From Simmondsia chinensis (taxonomy: Eukaryota; Streptophyta; Magnoliopsida; Caryophyllales; Simmondsiaceae): a DNA stretch of 64,000 nucleotides. Of the stretch, positions 29,915-42,011 are shown in pieces (the stretch's first letter is position 1; every line of letters starts with the position of its first letter). Below the pieces are notes generated by a model. It did not search any database. It was not told where the DNA came from and worked only from the letters and a program-made list of their open reading frames with translations. The stretch covers positions 2,740,501-2,804,500 of the forward strand of contig JAGTTD010000006.1 in NCBI GenBank assembly GCA_018398585.1. Direction: 5' to 3'. The translations under genes and the position numbers were made by a program.

Positions 29915-30234
29915 AACAACAATAATAACAAACCCAGTGCCTTAAGGGCTCTCGCATATGTAGGGTCTGGGGGATGGAATGTATGCGGCCCCAGCTCGAG
30001 AAGCATACAACATGAAAGCATGTAAAGCATGGAAGTATACAAGCAAAAACACGGCACAAGGCAAGCAGCCAAAAGGAAAATAATAGATAAATAGACAAAT
30101 AAAAATAAAACAGCTCCCAACTACTTCAGGTACATTAAAGAGACTGTCATATAAGCCTAGGAACCCTAGTATTAGCCAAATATATGCTGCTCCATCCTAA
30201 GGTGCTACATCGGCTACTCTATGCTAGCCTTCCA
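29915..30234 (-). mobile_element. Element sharing the SINE 3' end, 16-bp TSD (candidate partner LINE fragment)
   Basis: A perfect 16-bp duplication CAAAGCCCAAACAACC lies at 29899-29914 and 30235-30250. Read on the minus strand, the last 80 bp carry the SINE-type 3' end (CCCCCAGACCCTACATATGC, GCACTGGGTTTGTTATTATT, GTTGTTGG), but the preceding 240 bp are unrelated to the SINE body and head. A LINE whose 3' end is shared with a SINE is the classic arrangement for a mobilising partner; plant RTE-type LINEs end in TTG-like repeats as I recall. No RT domain remains, so the assignment is inference. Confidence 0.6.
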
Positions 30235-30516
30235 CAAAGCCCAAACAACCGATAGTTATAAACAGCAACAACCGCATACCAAAACAACCAAAGGAAAAAA
30301 CCAAAAAGAAAAAGATCAAAATAAAACCAACCAAACTAACAAAACGAAAGCCCCCCAAAACATCAAATGTCAAATCCCTTAGAGGGAGAACACACTTGAT
30401 GACGGGCCAAGAAAACCCTATTGTCTTCATCGAAAGTTGCCGATAGTCATTGAATTCCCTAACAACTTATTGCCGAACGTTAGAATTTATTATGTATTAG
30501 ACTAATTAGAGTGTTT

Positions 30517-30769
30517 TTTTGGAACCCGCCTACGGTGAGAGCCATACTTGATGAAAGGGTCCACTGAATACCTTCTATCCTGCTTTAATGGTCCTGAGTT
30601 CGGAATCAATCATAGTGGTCACTTAGGTTCGTCCTGTTATACCGGTTGTTGTTTGTAGTCCTGTTCTTTCTTGTATTTCTGTGCCCTGCTATTTAGCAGA
30701 TTTTATAAGGGCTTGCTTGTTCGAGCCCCTGATTTAGATTGCGACCTGGTAGCTAATTATCGGAAAAAA
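30517..30769 (+). mobile_element. 5'-truncated L1-type LINE end with 18-bp TSD
   Basis: Flanked by a perfect AGACTAATTAGAGTGTTT duplication at 30499-30516 and 30770-30787. It ends 'GGTAGCTAATTATCGGAAAA' plus A's, the common LINE terminus. Only 253 bp of 3' UTR were inserted. Confidence 0.85.
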
Positions 30770-31117
30770 AGACTAATTAGAGTGTTTCTTTTGGCGCAAT
30801 CGATTAAATTTTTCACTCGATTAGTCATGTAAATGTATTTTTTTAACTTAAAATAGTATCATGGGATTTGAAATATTTTAGAAAATATATTTTGAGAAAT
30901 TAGGTAAGATGCTCATATAAGGCTGAAAATGACATGAAATGCATGCATCACGGTGCACTTTAAGGTTACACAATAAAAGTATCCTTGGGAATATCAACCA
31001 TCATCCACTGCTCTGCCATCTAGTTATTAAAATACGGTATGAGAATTGAAAAATATTTAATACGTACATGTATTTTTTGATTATATATATCAAAATTTAG
31101 TTAAGAGTATGTTGACT

Positions 31118-31308
31118 CCAAAGTTAAGCGTGTTTGAACTAGAGTAGTGCCAAGATGGATGATCTTTTGGGAAGTCCTCGTGTTGCATTCCTCAGGTTGG
31201 GGATTCTCGGACCCTAAAGGGGGAAGGTTGCGAACATCCATCCCTCCCAGACTCTACTTAAGCAGAAGCCCTTGGGGCACTGGGAACGTTGCTTTTTTGC
31301 TTTTAGTC
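31118..31308 (+). mobile_element. SINE with partial 5S rRNA head
   Basis: Starts inside the 5S-like head (CCAAAGTTAAGCGTGTTTGA ... TTTTGGGAAGTCCTCGTGTT), continues through the SINE body and ends 'GTTGCTTTTTTGCTTTTAG'. An 8-bp TGTTGACT duplication is seen at 31110-31117 and 31309-31316. This second 5S-headed copy shows that the 17913 structure is a family, not a single accident. Confidence 0.75.
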
Positions 31309-31572
31309 TGTTGACTTATAAAAGAAATTATGTATGAGTGCATTAAAATATTAGCAGAGCAGAGGTTGGTATAGTTATGTCAATTTGACTTTTGTTTATA
31401 TTGTTAGCATAATAACAATACCAAGCAGTATAACATATGGTAGAGGATTATGTATAAGTTAATAGTTCGGGAGTTGAAGTGACAAATTTCGCAAAATATC
31501 GAATATAGATACTTAATATTATGGAACCACGACAGGAAGACCCTTGTTGTCTTCTCCTACTTGATTAGCATT

Positions 31573-31814
31573 AAAGATTCTAATTGGGCAAAGATGGAAG
31601 CAATTTGTATGGCCCTCGAGCAAATGGCGGAGCTGGCTTCTCAAAGGAATTGGAGGATCGTCATTGAATCAGATTCCTCAAATGCGGTTCGATGGTGCAA
31701 ACTAGAATCGAAAATCCCATAAAAGATGGACTTTATGTTAAATCAGATTACTCGAATTAATGTTTTCTGTTTAAAAATTATTATCCGCAAGCATGCCTTG
31801 CCTTTATTTCTAAA
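31573..31814 (+). pseudogene. LINE RNase H domain fragment
   Basis: The frame reads KMEAICMALEQMAELASQRN, then WRIVIESDSSNAVRWCK, a stop at 31720-31722, then KMDFMLNQITRINVFCLKII. The ESDS motif with the upstream E is the RNase H (RVT_3) active-site pattern found at the C-terminus of plant LINE ORF2 and in related host proteins. One stop and missing flanks show that it is dead. Confidence 0.65.
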
Positions 31815-32751
31815 TAATGATTTGGACTCTTGTCTGATGACATGGGTCTGACCCGTTAATAACATATAAGACAGGCCTTAAACAGGTCAGATTCGTGTCA
31901 AATCGGGCCACATGCAAGTCTTAGAACAAATTTCTTTTGAATCAAGTGAAAATGAAAGAAAATAGCACCTAACCCAACCTGTTACAATGAATGATAGACC
32001 CAATAGCTTGACAGCTGAGTCGAGTCAACTTAAAATACGGGTTTAGTTAGAGCCGAGTCTAGGGTCGACTTGACCCTCAATATCATGAATCCAGTGGGAC
32101 TATCGAATCATATCTTGAAGTGATCTTCATGAAGAAACAAATAGGTGTCTTGAGAATAGAGTAACATACAATGAATGATGTATCTAACTTACTGAATGGG
32201 TTAGGTTCATCATTTTGATTTCGTGATATGGGGATTTTTTGCTTCCTCTATTATTGCTTCTCATATCGATTTCATGGTCCTTGTATTAAAATGAGGCAGC
32301 TCGACTGTTTAAAATTTTATAACTTAGCTATCCTTTAGTTAGAATTTGGAGAATTTGTTGAAATTCGATAATTTTTTGTTGGAAAGTGTAGTGTGATACC
32401 AGTCCTCTCAAAAAAATTAATTCATTCGAACATGATAATAATCATTATCAGATTTCAATATGAAGGCATATGCGTATTGCAGGTATCATGTGTTACATCA
32501 ATATGTTTCGGAAAAAATTCTTCAAATTCTAGTAGAGGACCCAAATATTCTCAAAAAATGTTCGTTGTCAGCATCTTTCAACAAAATTCACCACTAACTG
32601 ACTAGCATACTCGAGTGAGAAAATTTTCAAACTTTAGAGTACCTCACCATAGATATCGGAATATTAAGGTATCTAGCTAATAAAAAGATTCGTTTCTTTT
32701 TCTTAAATAGTATACAAGTTTAGGAGAAAAGTAATTCAAACATAAGACCTC
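31815..32751. other. Intergenic, degenerate 'acccg' repeat
   Basis: 31840-32080 carries the 'gggtctgacccgtt' and 'gtgtcaaatcgggcc' words of another dispersed family (see 33860-34700 and 60240-60740). No gene was seen in the remainder. Confidence 0.35.
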
Positions 32752-32893
32752 AACAACAATAACAATAGTCCGGTGCCTCAAAGAGGCACTCGCTAAGGCA
32801 AAGTCTAAGAAAGTAAGATGTACGTAGCTTTATCTCTACATGGTGCTGCTCTATAGAGAGGATATTTCCGAAAGGGTCGCTAACCCAAACAGC
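32752..32893 (-). repeat. SINE copy, TTG-tailed family
   Basis: On the plus strand it opens CAACAACAATAACAATAG, then CCGGTGCCTCAAAGAGGCAC and TATTTCCGAAAGGGTCGC. Minus orientation, diverged, no clear target duplication. Confidence 0.65.
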
Positions 32894-33029
32894 CTAGGGC
32901 CTCAACCTTAGTATTTTAACCACTAGACTAAAGCTTAATCGGCGTAAAATCTTAATTTTTTATTCAGAATTTTATGTCTGAATGACATATGCAAGTGAAA
33001 AAAAGGCTATGATAAAGTGAATGCTACGT

Positions 33030-33300
33030 GTTGTGTCTTATTAGAGCATTAGGATCTCCCTAATGGAGCCCATTGTCCCCCTCGCGTAAAGGTCTATTGG
33101 ACTTAAATCATGAATATTGTAAAGATTTACTTCCTACCTTCTGTTTGAATTATGTTAATATTGAAAAGCGGGGATATTGGTATTCGAACTCGTGATGTAT
33201 TGGTCACAAGGCTTTGATACCATGTCACAGAACTAACTATTTTAAAAGTTTAAGCTGATGCGTAATGGCTCATAATTGGTTTTATACTCTAATAGTTAGG
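33030..33300 (-). repeat. TRIM-like element
   Basis: Contains 'GGCTTTGATACCATGTCACA' (complement of the primer-site region), GATATTGGTATTCGAACTCG and an LTR-like block 33238-33295 ('aaaagtttaagctgatgcgt ... ttttatactctaa'). The left LTR is poorly preserved near 33045. Confidence 0.5.
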
Positions 33301-35849
33301 TATGACAATGGCACGGGTGAAACTCGTCCCCCACGGGTATGTACGAACCATATCAATCCAAAGCACAAATCAACCAATCTAATCAACCAGCTCAAAATAG
33401 TAGTATATTCGTATATAATCTGTACAATATACCAATTTACAGATAAAGTCAAGGTTTTTATAGTCAGAGGGAAGATAAGGGGAGATGGAGAGAGACCGGA
33501 GAGAGGGGAGTGGAGAGAAAGAGCTCAATCATTTCTTTCCAAACCCTTCCTCTACAATGACACCTACATTTACAGAGTTAGAGGAGGAGTATAACTGATA
33601 TTAAAGGACTTAGTCTATTTATTAATATCAAAAGTACCCCTCGCTTAACCACTATATTTTGGATTGTATCAGTATGGGTGCAAATAAGATGGGTAGCGAT
33701 TACGGGTTTGTATAAATAATAATACTCAAGAGATCTCTAATTCTATTTTTGTTTTCTAATTGGTACTTACTTGGTCAATTATATTGCTCTAAAATGATTG
33801 AGAATTGATTTGAAAATGGGGTACTAGTGCCATCCAATAGTTGTGTAATCTTCATTTGTAATGACCCACGTTTTGAAAATGGGCCCAAAAAGAACCATGA
33901 TTAAGTTGCTTTACTAATTATTGCATAGGAAATGGACCCGAAAAATGTGTCGTGTTATGAACCTTTTTATTTCGGGTCGGGTTGTTATATTCATTTCCTT
34001 TTTAGGGTTTTCTTTGTTTTGTGGTGCTATATATTCACTCTTTTTAGGCTTTTGCGGTTTTTAGTGAGGGAAACATAGAGAGAGGAGTGAGAGGGAGTAA
34101 AGAAATTACTGTAATACTCTATTTTCGATCTAGTGAAATATTCTACGTGGTTTTTCCCTCTCCTTAAGGGTTTTCTACGTAAATACTGGTGTCTTCGTTT
34201 CTGTTTCTCCCTTATCTTCTTATTTGCTTTTAAGTTTTCGTTTTGGTATTTAAATCGAACCCGGATTTGGGTAGTTCGCCTAAGATGTATTATGCAAGCA
34301 AATTTAGTAGAGGAATTGAAATAAGCCTGATTCATTTATTAAATGGGTCAAGAACCCTCAAGTCTTACCTAACCCTGTTAATAAACGTCAATTATATGAA
34401 TAATTTTTTTACATGATAGTTCAATGACTTATAAATATTCCGACAATTGCACTTTAATACTTGACATTTATAATTGCTAAACCAAATTATCAAATTAACA
34501 CGATTAAATATATTAGTATACAACATAAGTAATCCATATAATTCAACGTTAACTACATAAATGGGTTAAAAGGAATTGAAAATAGATTGACCTAACTGAA
34601 GGCACACGAGTTAAACATGACAAGTCAATAAATTGACTACAAAAAACTTAACCTAAATTCACTATCTGTATATCATATTTATATTGTATTGTCACATCAT
34701 GTCGTATCAAATTTTATCAGCTCTGACTTTGGAAGTACAAATCTTATAGAAAAGAATTTAAGATTCTTCAATTATTGATTAGGTATGGCTTTCCTCAATA
34801 TGAGGAGCATAATTGTAGAGGGATAAAATAAAATACTTAAAGAATATTCTTATTTTATAGTTAATGTGAGTAATTATGTGTAGATAAATATTCAGAAAAA
34901 TGTATAAAAATAATTGTCTAGGCTATACAATTGACTTCCCTTCTATGGTATACAAAAATGCTCGGATAACTCGATATTACTATGTGACCTACGTTGTTCA
35001 GAAAGTCAACTCGTAATTGCTTAACGATCAATAGTGCAGAATTAAATATTCATCTTACAACGATCTAATCATAAATACTTATTTAACTCATGAAGGTGTC
35101 AGCGAACTCTACTGGTAAAGTCTCTAGATGTGGTGCCCGAGACCTGGGATTGAATCCGACCTTAGGGGCATTTGGTGATTGCTGCCCACTTGTGCATATT
35201 ACTTCTATGAAAAGCACTATCAGATTTGAAGCGTCTTTAATTTTAAGTGACTCCCATTTTTGAAGCACCAAGTTACTTAAGACTTTTTCTAAGATAAAGT
35301 ACACAGAAGACTTTTTCATACACAAAACAATAAAAAAAAAATATTTGTTTGACTCTATAGGAAGCGCGAAGCAACTGCAAAGCTAGGAGTTTCGGATATA
35401 TGGCTTTTTCGTAGCCTGACTTTAGTGTGGTCCCGAGACGTTTATCTGAAGACCTTTTTCTAAGACTGTCACTTAAACAGAGAAAGAAGAGAACGATGTA
35501 GAATAAGATTGAGTAAAGCATAAATTTTCTTCCCTGCTCCAGTTTGGTCCCTATTCCAGATTGGCCTTTCCTAAGCTTCTTAAATTTCCTTCTTAGTAGG
35601 GATCTCAGTTGCAGACCATGGGCAAAGTTGGGCGCCCATTGCTTTGCTTTGTCCATGTTACGCTTCCGACTTCTGTTTTTGTCTTCTACAGATATCATTT
35701 TATCTTTGCTTTGGCTTCGTTTTTATTGTAGAAACTCTCTCTATATTCTTTTTAATTATTAAAAAAAATTTGAGGAAAGCATAAAATTGATCACTTTTGG
35801 CCAAAGACAAGGGAGCCAACAAGTACTAAGCTAAGTTGTTCGTTGAAGA
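33301..35849. other. Intergenic, no confident gene
   Basis: 33300-33700 begins with 'gacaatggcacgggtgaaac' and contains 'ccccacgggta', a repeat also seen in the NLR intron near 58380-58790. 33860-34700 holds 'tttcgggtcgggttgtta'. 35090-35180 resembles the tRNA-like repeat at 11820-11930. A minus-strand frame at 35500-35698 is basic (RSRKRNMDKAKQWAPNFAHG) but matches nothing I know. No splice-supported gene. Confidence 0.35.
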
Positions 35850-36040
35850 TTCAAGAATAACGGTTTTATACAATAAAATGTTTGTTCATACAAATGTCCA
35901 TTAGATTTGAAGACTGAATAATGCAAATGCCCAGGTCATGAGTTCTGTTGAAATTATATTAACAACAAATATAGAGGCTGTTGGGATAATTTGAATTTAT
36001 GACCTTTTGGTTAACAAAACTTTGATATCATGTCAAAAAC
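35850..36040 (-). repeat. TRIM-like remnant
   Basis: Carries 'AAAACTTTGATATCATGTCA' and 'GGGATAATTTGAATTTATGA', diverged forms of the family's primer-site and internal words. Confidence 0.45.
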
Positions 36041-37111
36041 ACAACGATGTAGCTAGGCGAAAGTCAGAGAACGATATGGGATCGTTAGTGAGAAAAGGCC
36101 TGGAGTTTAGCGAAATTCAACAGGTTAGGGCCACAATGTTGCTTTTCTTTCGGTAAATTACACTTTGTTACCCTAAACTTTGGTTAAATTAATTTAGTAC
36201 ATAAACTTTGTTTTTAAACTTTTTGGTCCTCTGGCTATGGTGAAATAATATTTTAATCCAATTGTCAGTGATTTCTTGACTGGATTTTTACAAAAGGTGA
36301 CGACATACAACACTGAGAGACAGGTAGAAGAAGGCCAAAGGAAAGCCGGATGGAAATAATTAAATATAATTATTGACCTAAATCTTACTAAGGAGATAAC
36401 CTTAGATAAAATTGAGTACCGATTAAAAATATATGTGATCGACATAGCTATTAGGAGAGACGAGCACACCAATACTAGTTCACAGTGCCCCTAGGCTTGC
36501 ATGTATGTCATTATTGCTACTTTATTAATGTTCGCATGTCTGAAATAGTTTTATTTGACTTGAATTTTATAAATATTGTTCTTTTTTTTCTTTTTAACGT
36601 GAAAATCCTTTAGTAACAACCTCTCTAGATAAGGCTGTATACATATTACCCTCCGAAACCCTTCAACAGGTAGAGAGTTTCTTTGAAACACTAGACTGTT
36701 ATTATTGTTGTAATGATATAAGAATGATATCATACAATAAAAAGATGATATCATACATTAAATTTTAAACAAAATTATTTCAATTTCACTAATAAATTGC
36801 AAAATTTAAAATAAAAAGCTAGAGCCAGCTGGAAAATACAGAGTACCATATCAGAAATCTGGGTAAAAAAATGATAATTAAATTAGCAAATCTCGTGTAT
36901 TTTGGCCGGCAAAATTAATTAGTACCATTAAATTAGAGATTCTCTTTCTTATTACAACTCTAATAATATTTAATATGTAATTAAATTACATTAAGTCCAT
37001 TTTGACAATCAGATAATGGGGTAAAAAGAAATAAGGGTAATTAGATTAAACTTTATTACTGTCAGAAAAATATTTTTGAGGTATAAAAGGTAGGATAAGT
37101 TTGGTAAGATT
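36041..37111. other. Intergenic, one SINE relic
   Basis: A diverged plus-strand SINE copy occupies 36594-36715 (TAAGGCTGTATACATATTAC ... TTATTATTGTTGTAATG). The rest is AT-rich with no recognised gene. Confidence 0.4.
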
Positions 37112-37621
37112 TAGGGTTATTTATATTTTAATACCCTAAAATTTTTAGATATAATAAAAACAACGCTGACCTTTTTAAATTATTAAAAAGGGCCATAAGT
37201 TTTTGTCGCATTAATAAAAAGGCCAATCTCGAACATGATATCATTTTTAGTCGACATAACTGAGATGGCAGTTGGGTTTTTATTGGTGCTATAGTAAAAA
37301 AAAAAAAATGACAAAAATATTCTTTAATAACCATATTTTGAAACAAATTAAGCGAAAATGAATGGCTTTTATATAATGCAACATCTCAAATTTTATGCTT
37401 ATAAATTAAAAATAAGGATGTTGAAACATACTTTAGGTTATTTTATTGACTCATTAATAAAATGCAGTTGCCATGTTAGCCATCAATAAAAAATGACGTC
37501 ATTACGCTTGAGAAAGGCCTTTTTGTTAATATAAGAAAAACTTAGGGACCTTATTAATAATTCGAAAAGGTCATAATTCTTTTTATTATTAAGTATCATG
37601 TACTAAAATGTAATAACCCTA
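37112..37621. mobile_element. TIR MITE (TAGGGTTATT family), intact copy
   Basis: The ends are TAGGGTTATT and AATAACCCTA, with sub-terminal inverted blocks 'ataataaaaacaacgctgac' and (reverse complemented) 'aataataaaaagaattatga', then 'ctttttaaattattaaaaag' mirrored by 'cttttcgaattattaataag'. A TA dinucleotide on each side could be the target. It is 510 bp and non-coding. It is the uninterrupted sister of the copy at 39493-41384. Confidence 0.65.
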
Positions 37622-39492
37622 AAATGTACCCCATTTCTTTACTCTACAATTTGTAGGTCAATGGGTGGTTAAAGGTTTTAAAAAATTTGAACAATTTTAT
37701 TTTTATTTTAATTATAATTTTTTTTATCTTTACTCCATTATTCAATTGTTATACAATATGTTAACTCATTTATTTCTTTGTCTTTTTTTTTTATTAAACA
37801 TAATCAAATATGGGTATAACAGTATTTTACTTTTTTACTTGACCTTTTTACCCAATTATCAAATAAGGCATAAAAAGTTCGCACAAAACAGTAATTAATT
37901 AGCACTAAAAAAAACTTCATTAACATTAATTAAAAGCAAGATTAATAATAATAGGACTGTTAATTTTAATTAATTAATAATAAGTAGCTCAAGTGTAGAG
38001 AATCATTGTCAGAGAGTTAAGTTGGTGTCAAGTTGGACATGATGATGCACACGTGTTGTTGTTTTTACTCTTATCATAATATAATAAACATATTTTAGTA
38101 ATACATTATTGTCAAGGTATCATCTTTTCTAAAAGCTTAAACTGATAAGTGAAGGTTCAAGACTAGTTTATACTCTAACGTGCCCCCTCACGCAAATGCC
38201 AATTGAACTTGTGCTTAATTATGTTAATATTGAAAGTGAGGGTTATTAGGATTCGAACTTATGACCTTTTGATTTACAAGGCTCTGAAACCATAGAAAGG
38301 AACCATCTTTTATAAAAGTTTAAGCTAATGAATAAAAATTTAAGAATAGTTTTATAATGTAACAATTATTATAATATTTTTAATATTGCAATAATATTAA
38401 AGAATTATAGGTTTTGTTGTATTAAAATTATCCTCTTATAAATTAAAAAATATCTTAACAATAACACTATTTGAAATATATAACTTTCTTAATGACATAA
38501 AAAGTTTATTAAATTATATAAATAATATTAAATTAAATTTTTAATAATTAATGATCTATTATTTAAATATATATTTAGATATATTTTTAAGGTAATCATA
38601 GCATTGATCCAATTACTTTATATTCCATTTCCCCATCACTTCGTGTCCCTATGGAAATTCCAAGAGCTTATTTGGTTTATTCTTTTATTTTTAATTTGTT
38701 TCTTGTGAAATATTAAAAATTGGTTCACTTATATCAATAGTTCCTTTATTTTGTTTATTATCAATTTAGTTGTTATACTTTTAATTATATTAATTTAGTC
38801 TTTTCACAAATTATATTTTGTCAGTTTATAGTCTCATAATCAAATTAAAGTTAAGTTAAAGTAACTCACTACAAATCCACAAATTGACTTAACTTAGCTT
38901 AACATATGGCGGAACCATTAAAAATTTTATTATACTCAAGGGATCAAATAACACAATATAAAATATACATTAATTAAATCAATATAATGAAAAAAATATA
39001 TCTTTAGCACAAATAATAATCCTTAAAAATTTAATAGCGACAATGAAAATTTCTATTTTTACTTTTAATTTTTAAAAGATTCGAGCAAAACTTAAAAATA
39101 TCACACTAACGTTCGAAAACCCTTACATTGTCCGATCTTTAATTCTGTAAACACATAAAACTCAAAGTAATATCAAACAAACTCGTAAATTCATTTGCGT
39201 TTGACAATACAGTTTGAAACAAGATCTATCCCATTTTCGAGTAAATTTGAGTTGATAATATATTTAAGGATCTGTTACTATCCGAATAATAATGTAATTT
39301 ATAATGAATAATAGTCGTAAAATTGTCTTAAGATATTAAATTTGTTATAACTATAGCACTACCCTATATTTATTGTATATTATATGATGTTTTAAGATAT
39401 ACATAGATTTAAAAGGTAGATATGAAACAAAATGTTTGCCGGCACAGTTGTATTGTGCATAAATAATCACTCAAAAAAAACATAAAAAGAAA
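37622..39492. other. AT-rich intergenic, TRIM-like fragment
   Basis: 38118-38370 is a minus-strand TRIM-like unit (two blocks with 'gcttaaactgataagtgaag' and 'gtttaagctaatgaataaaa' around AAGGCTCTGAAACCATAG). Beyond it, to 39492, very AT-rich sequence with no recognised gene or element end. Confidence 0.4.
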
Positions 39493-41384
39493 TAGGTTAT
39501 TCACATTTTAGTAATTCGATATTTTTAAAAATAATAAAAATGATCTTAACCTTTTTGAATTATTAAAAAGGCTTTTATGTTTTTGTCGTATTAATAAAAA
39601 GGTTTTTAAGGTTTTGTCGCATTAATAAAAAGGCTCCTTTTCGACGTGATGACATTATTTTTAGTCGACAAAACTTACATGACAACTGTGTCTTTATTAA
39701 TGCTACAATAAAATGACAAAAATATCCTTTAATAACCATATTTTAGAACAAACTAGGTGAAAATATATAGTTTCTGCATAATAAAATATCTCGAATTTCG
39801 TACTTATAAAGTATGAATAAGAGTATTGAAGCTTACATTTTTTGTTTTATTGTCACATTAATACGAAACAATTGCCATATAAGCTCTGTTGATGAAAAAT
39901 AATACCATCACGCTTAAGAGAGTTTTTTTTTTTTTTGATAATTGACCCATCGTGGGATTTTATTAAGATGGAAGAAAGGTACAATTTACAATCCGGTCAA
40001 GAGATTCTAAGCAACAAACGATCCCAACAATACAAAAAACACCCAAACATCCCACATAGCCCGAAAAACACCTGAAAATACCCCAAAAACACCAACAAAA
40101 CACCCCAACACCAACAACACGCCAAAAAAAGGCCCAAAGACACCCAAGAACATGAATGTGCAAACAATCTCAAGACAAGAAGGAGAAAAGACACCAATCA
40201 AATCCAAGCGGAGACATCAACCCGATCCCAGCCCATTCTAACAGGGACCATTTATAGGGAAGAGCATCGCAAGGCCGCGGATGCAAATAAGGCGATTAGC
40301 GGCATGGGAGGGCGACCGGAGGCATAATCAAGCAACAAGGCATAGGAACACGGAGACCCAAGGCGAAAGGATCGAGGGGACGGGACCACAACACCAAAGA
40401 CACACCACGCAGCACCAACACCAAACCCGAAGAGGCCCCACTCCCCAAGACCCAACACCCGAGAGACCCAAACCCACGACCCATAGCCCAGACAACACCA
40501 ACCCGGATTCACGAACCCAGACCTCAAACCACAAAAGGCCATCGTCAACCGCGACCAGCAACAGAGAGGCGACTGACAGGGAAGCAACATCAGAAAAGGG
40601 CGAGGGAGCAAAATGGAAACTCGAACCTGACCCCGTAGCTCAGCAAACCATCTCCCGAGGAGGACCACAACGGAGGAGAGAATACCCCAAACAAATGTAG
40701 TCCCGAGAGGGTCGGAGAGAAATCCAAAGAGAGTGAAGACTCAAGAAACGGACCCGTTCTCACCTCACAAACGTCAACGAACGAATGCTTCCGAGGCCTC
40801 ACCAAGCAAAGCATCAGCGGGGGAAAGCCGGCGGTGCAGGAAGGAGAGCGTCGACGAAGCAGGGACTCGGTGGAGGAGAGTTAAGCATCTAGGAGGCACG
40901 GCGGTGAAAGATCCACAGCGAAAAGGACACGGCGTGAGCACGAGCGAGATCCCTCACTCAATACGACCCACCACCCAAGTCTCCATGCCCTACCCTTCAC
41001 CCAACACCCAAACCCAGACCCCACAACACCCGAACAACCACCGCCAAGCGCTACCGGCGATGCCACCAAAGAGCACACCAACGACGGGCCAAAAAGGAGG
41101 AAGATACCGTCGGGAAAAACAGCCGGCGGCGAGGGGAGGGGGGGAGACGGAGGGTCTCCCCCCGCGGCGAATTAATGGCTAGGGTTTTTTTTCAAAGGAA
41201 GGGGAAGGGGTTGTCGGGGGGTGAAATCGCCTTCTGTTAGAGGCGGTGTTTTACATAAGTACGCTTAAGAGAGCTTATTTATCAATACAATAAAAATTTA
41301 GAGACTTTTTTAATAATTTAAAAAGGGCAGAGTTCTTTTTATTATTTCTAAAAATATTAGGTATTAAAATAAAAATAATCCAAT
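39493..41384. mobile_element. TIR MITE copy interrupted by a LINE derivative
   Basis: Left part 39493-39922 and right part 41261-41384 together match the 510-bp element at 37112 from end to end (TAGGTTATTC...; right end AATAATCCA). The two halves are separated by the 39923-41260 insertion and its 13-bp duplication. Removing the insertion leaves about 541 bp. Confidence 0.7.
39923..41260 (-). mobile_element. GC-rich, ORF-less LINE derivative with 13-bp TSD
   Basis: A perfect 13-bp duplication ACGCTTAAGAGAG (39910-39922, 41261-41273) bounds 1338 bp whose minus strand ends in 'CACGATGGGTCAATTATCAA' and a poly-A run. Its minus-strand 5' part has 'AAACCCTAGCCATTAATTCG' followed by CG-rich sequence, like plant LINE 5' leaders; its 3' part resembles a LINE 3' UTR ('TCTTCCATCTTAATAAAATC'). 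In none of the frames do I see ORF1, endonuclease, RT or RNase H; the longest frames (139-149 codons) have the biased composition of GC-rich non-coding DNA. I read it as a non-autonomous LINE derivative moved in trans. Confidence 0.75.
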
Positions 41385-42011
41385 AAATATTACATTATAT
41401 TATTTTAGGTCTCTAGATTGCTGAATTATTTTTTAAATTATAGTAAACCTCAACAGATAACCTTAACAATGAGCTGTAACCCTGTCCACGTGGTGGCATT
41501 TTATTTGTTTCGATTTACATAAAATTACTGTACTTTTTTAAAAATTAATTATATTATCAATTTGTTAGTATAATACATGTCGTTGTTTAGAATTAGACAA
41601 ATATTGAGCTTCTTGTGCTGACTTAGTGGTTAAAATATTCCCAACCCGTTTTCGTCCACATCTCGAGGTCGAAGTTCACCAACCTCCTTTTTCCGGTTGT
41701 GTTCCTTATTTTTTTTTTTTTTTCAACTACAGAAGTTCAGAGAAATATCGACTTATATATGTATATATAGGCTAACAGAATCTTGATCTAGTAGTAAAAT
41801 TAAATCAATTAAGATGCCTGAGTAAGTGATATTAGATTCAAAAATAAAATAAGAGTATCACTATTATAGTTGATATAGATTTTGTTCTCTTTTTTCCTTT
41901 CAATTTTCATGGGTAAGGTATCTTACAGCTAGTTGCCTTTATATCCCTGATTAATATTATTATCAGAGTAATTTGTAACTATCAACAAAAATTTCTTAAA
42001 TTTGTGGTTAT
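41385..42011. other. Intergenic, possible tRNA-like SINE head
   Basis: 41610-41730 contains 'GACTTAGTGGTTAAAATATT' and 'GAGGTCGAAGTTCACC', which could be degenerate box A and box B. Otherwise AT-rich with no gene. Confidence 0.35.

Noticed and set aside
29752..30120. Minus-strand hydrophobic frame of 122 codons
   Set aside because: It covers the bounded retroelement at 29915-30234 and its flank; composition is that of a T-rich LINE UTR.
40252..41182. Open frames of 139-149 codons in the GC-rich block
   Set aside because: They overlap on both strands, have biased composition and no recognisable motif; long frames are expected by chance in GC-rich non-coding DNA. The block is explained as a LINE derivative.
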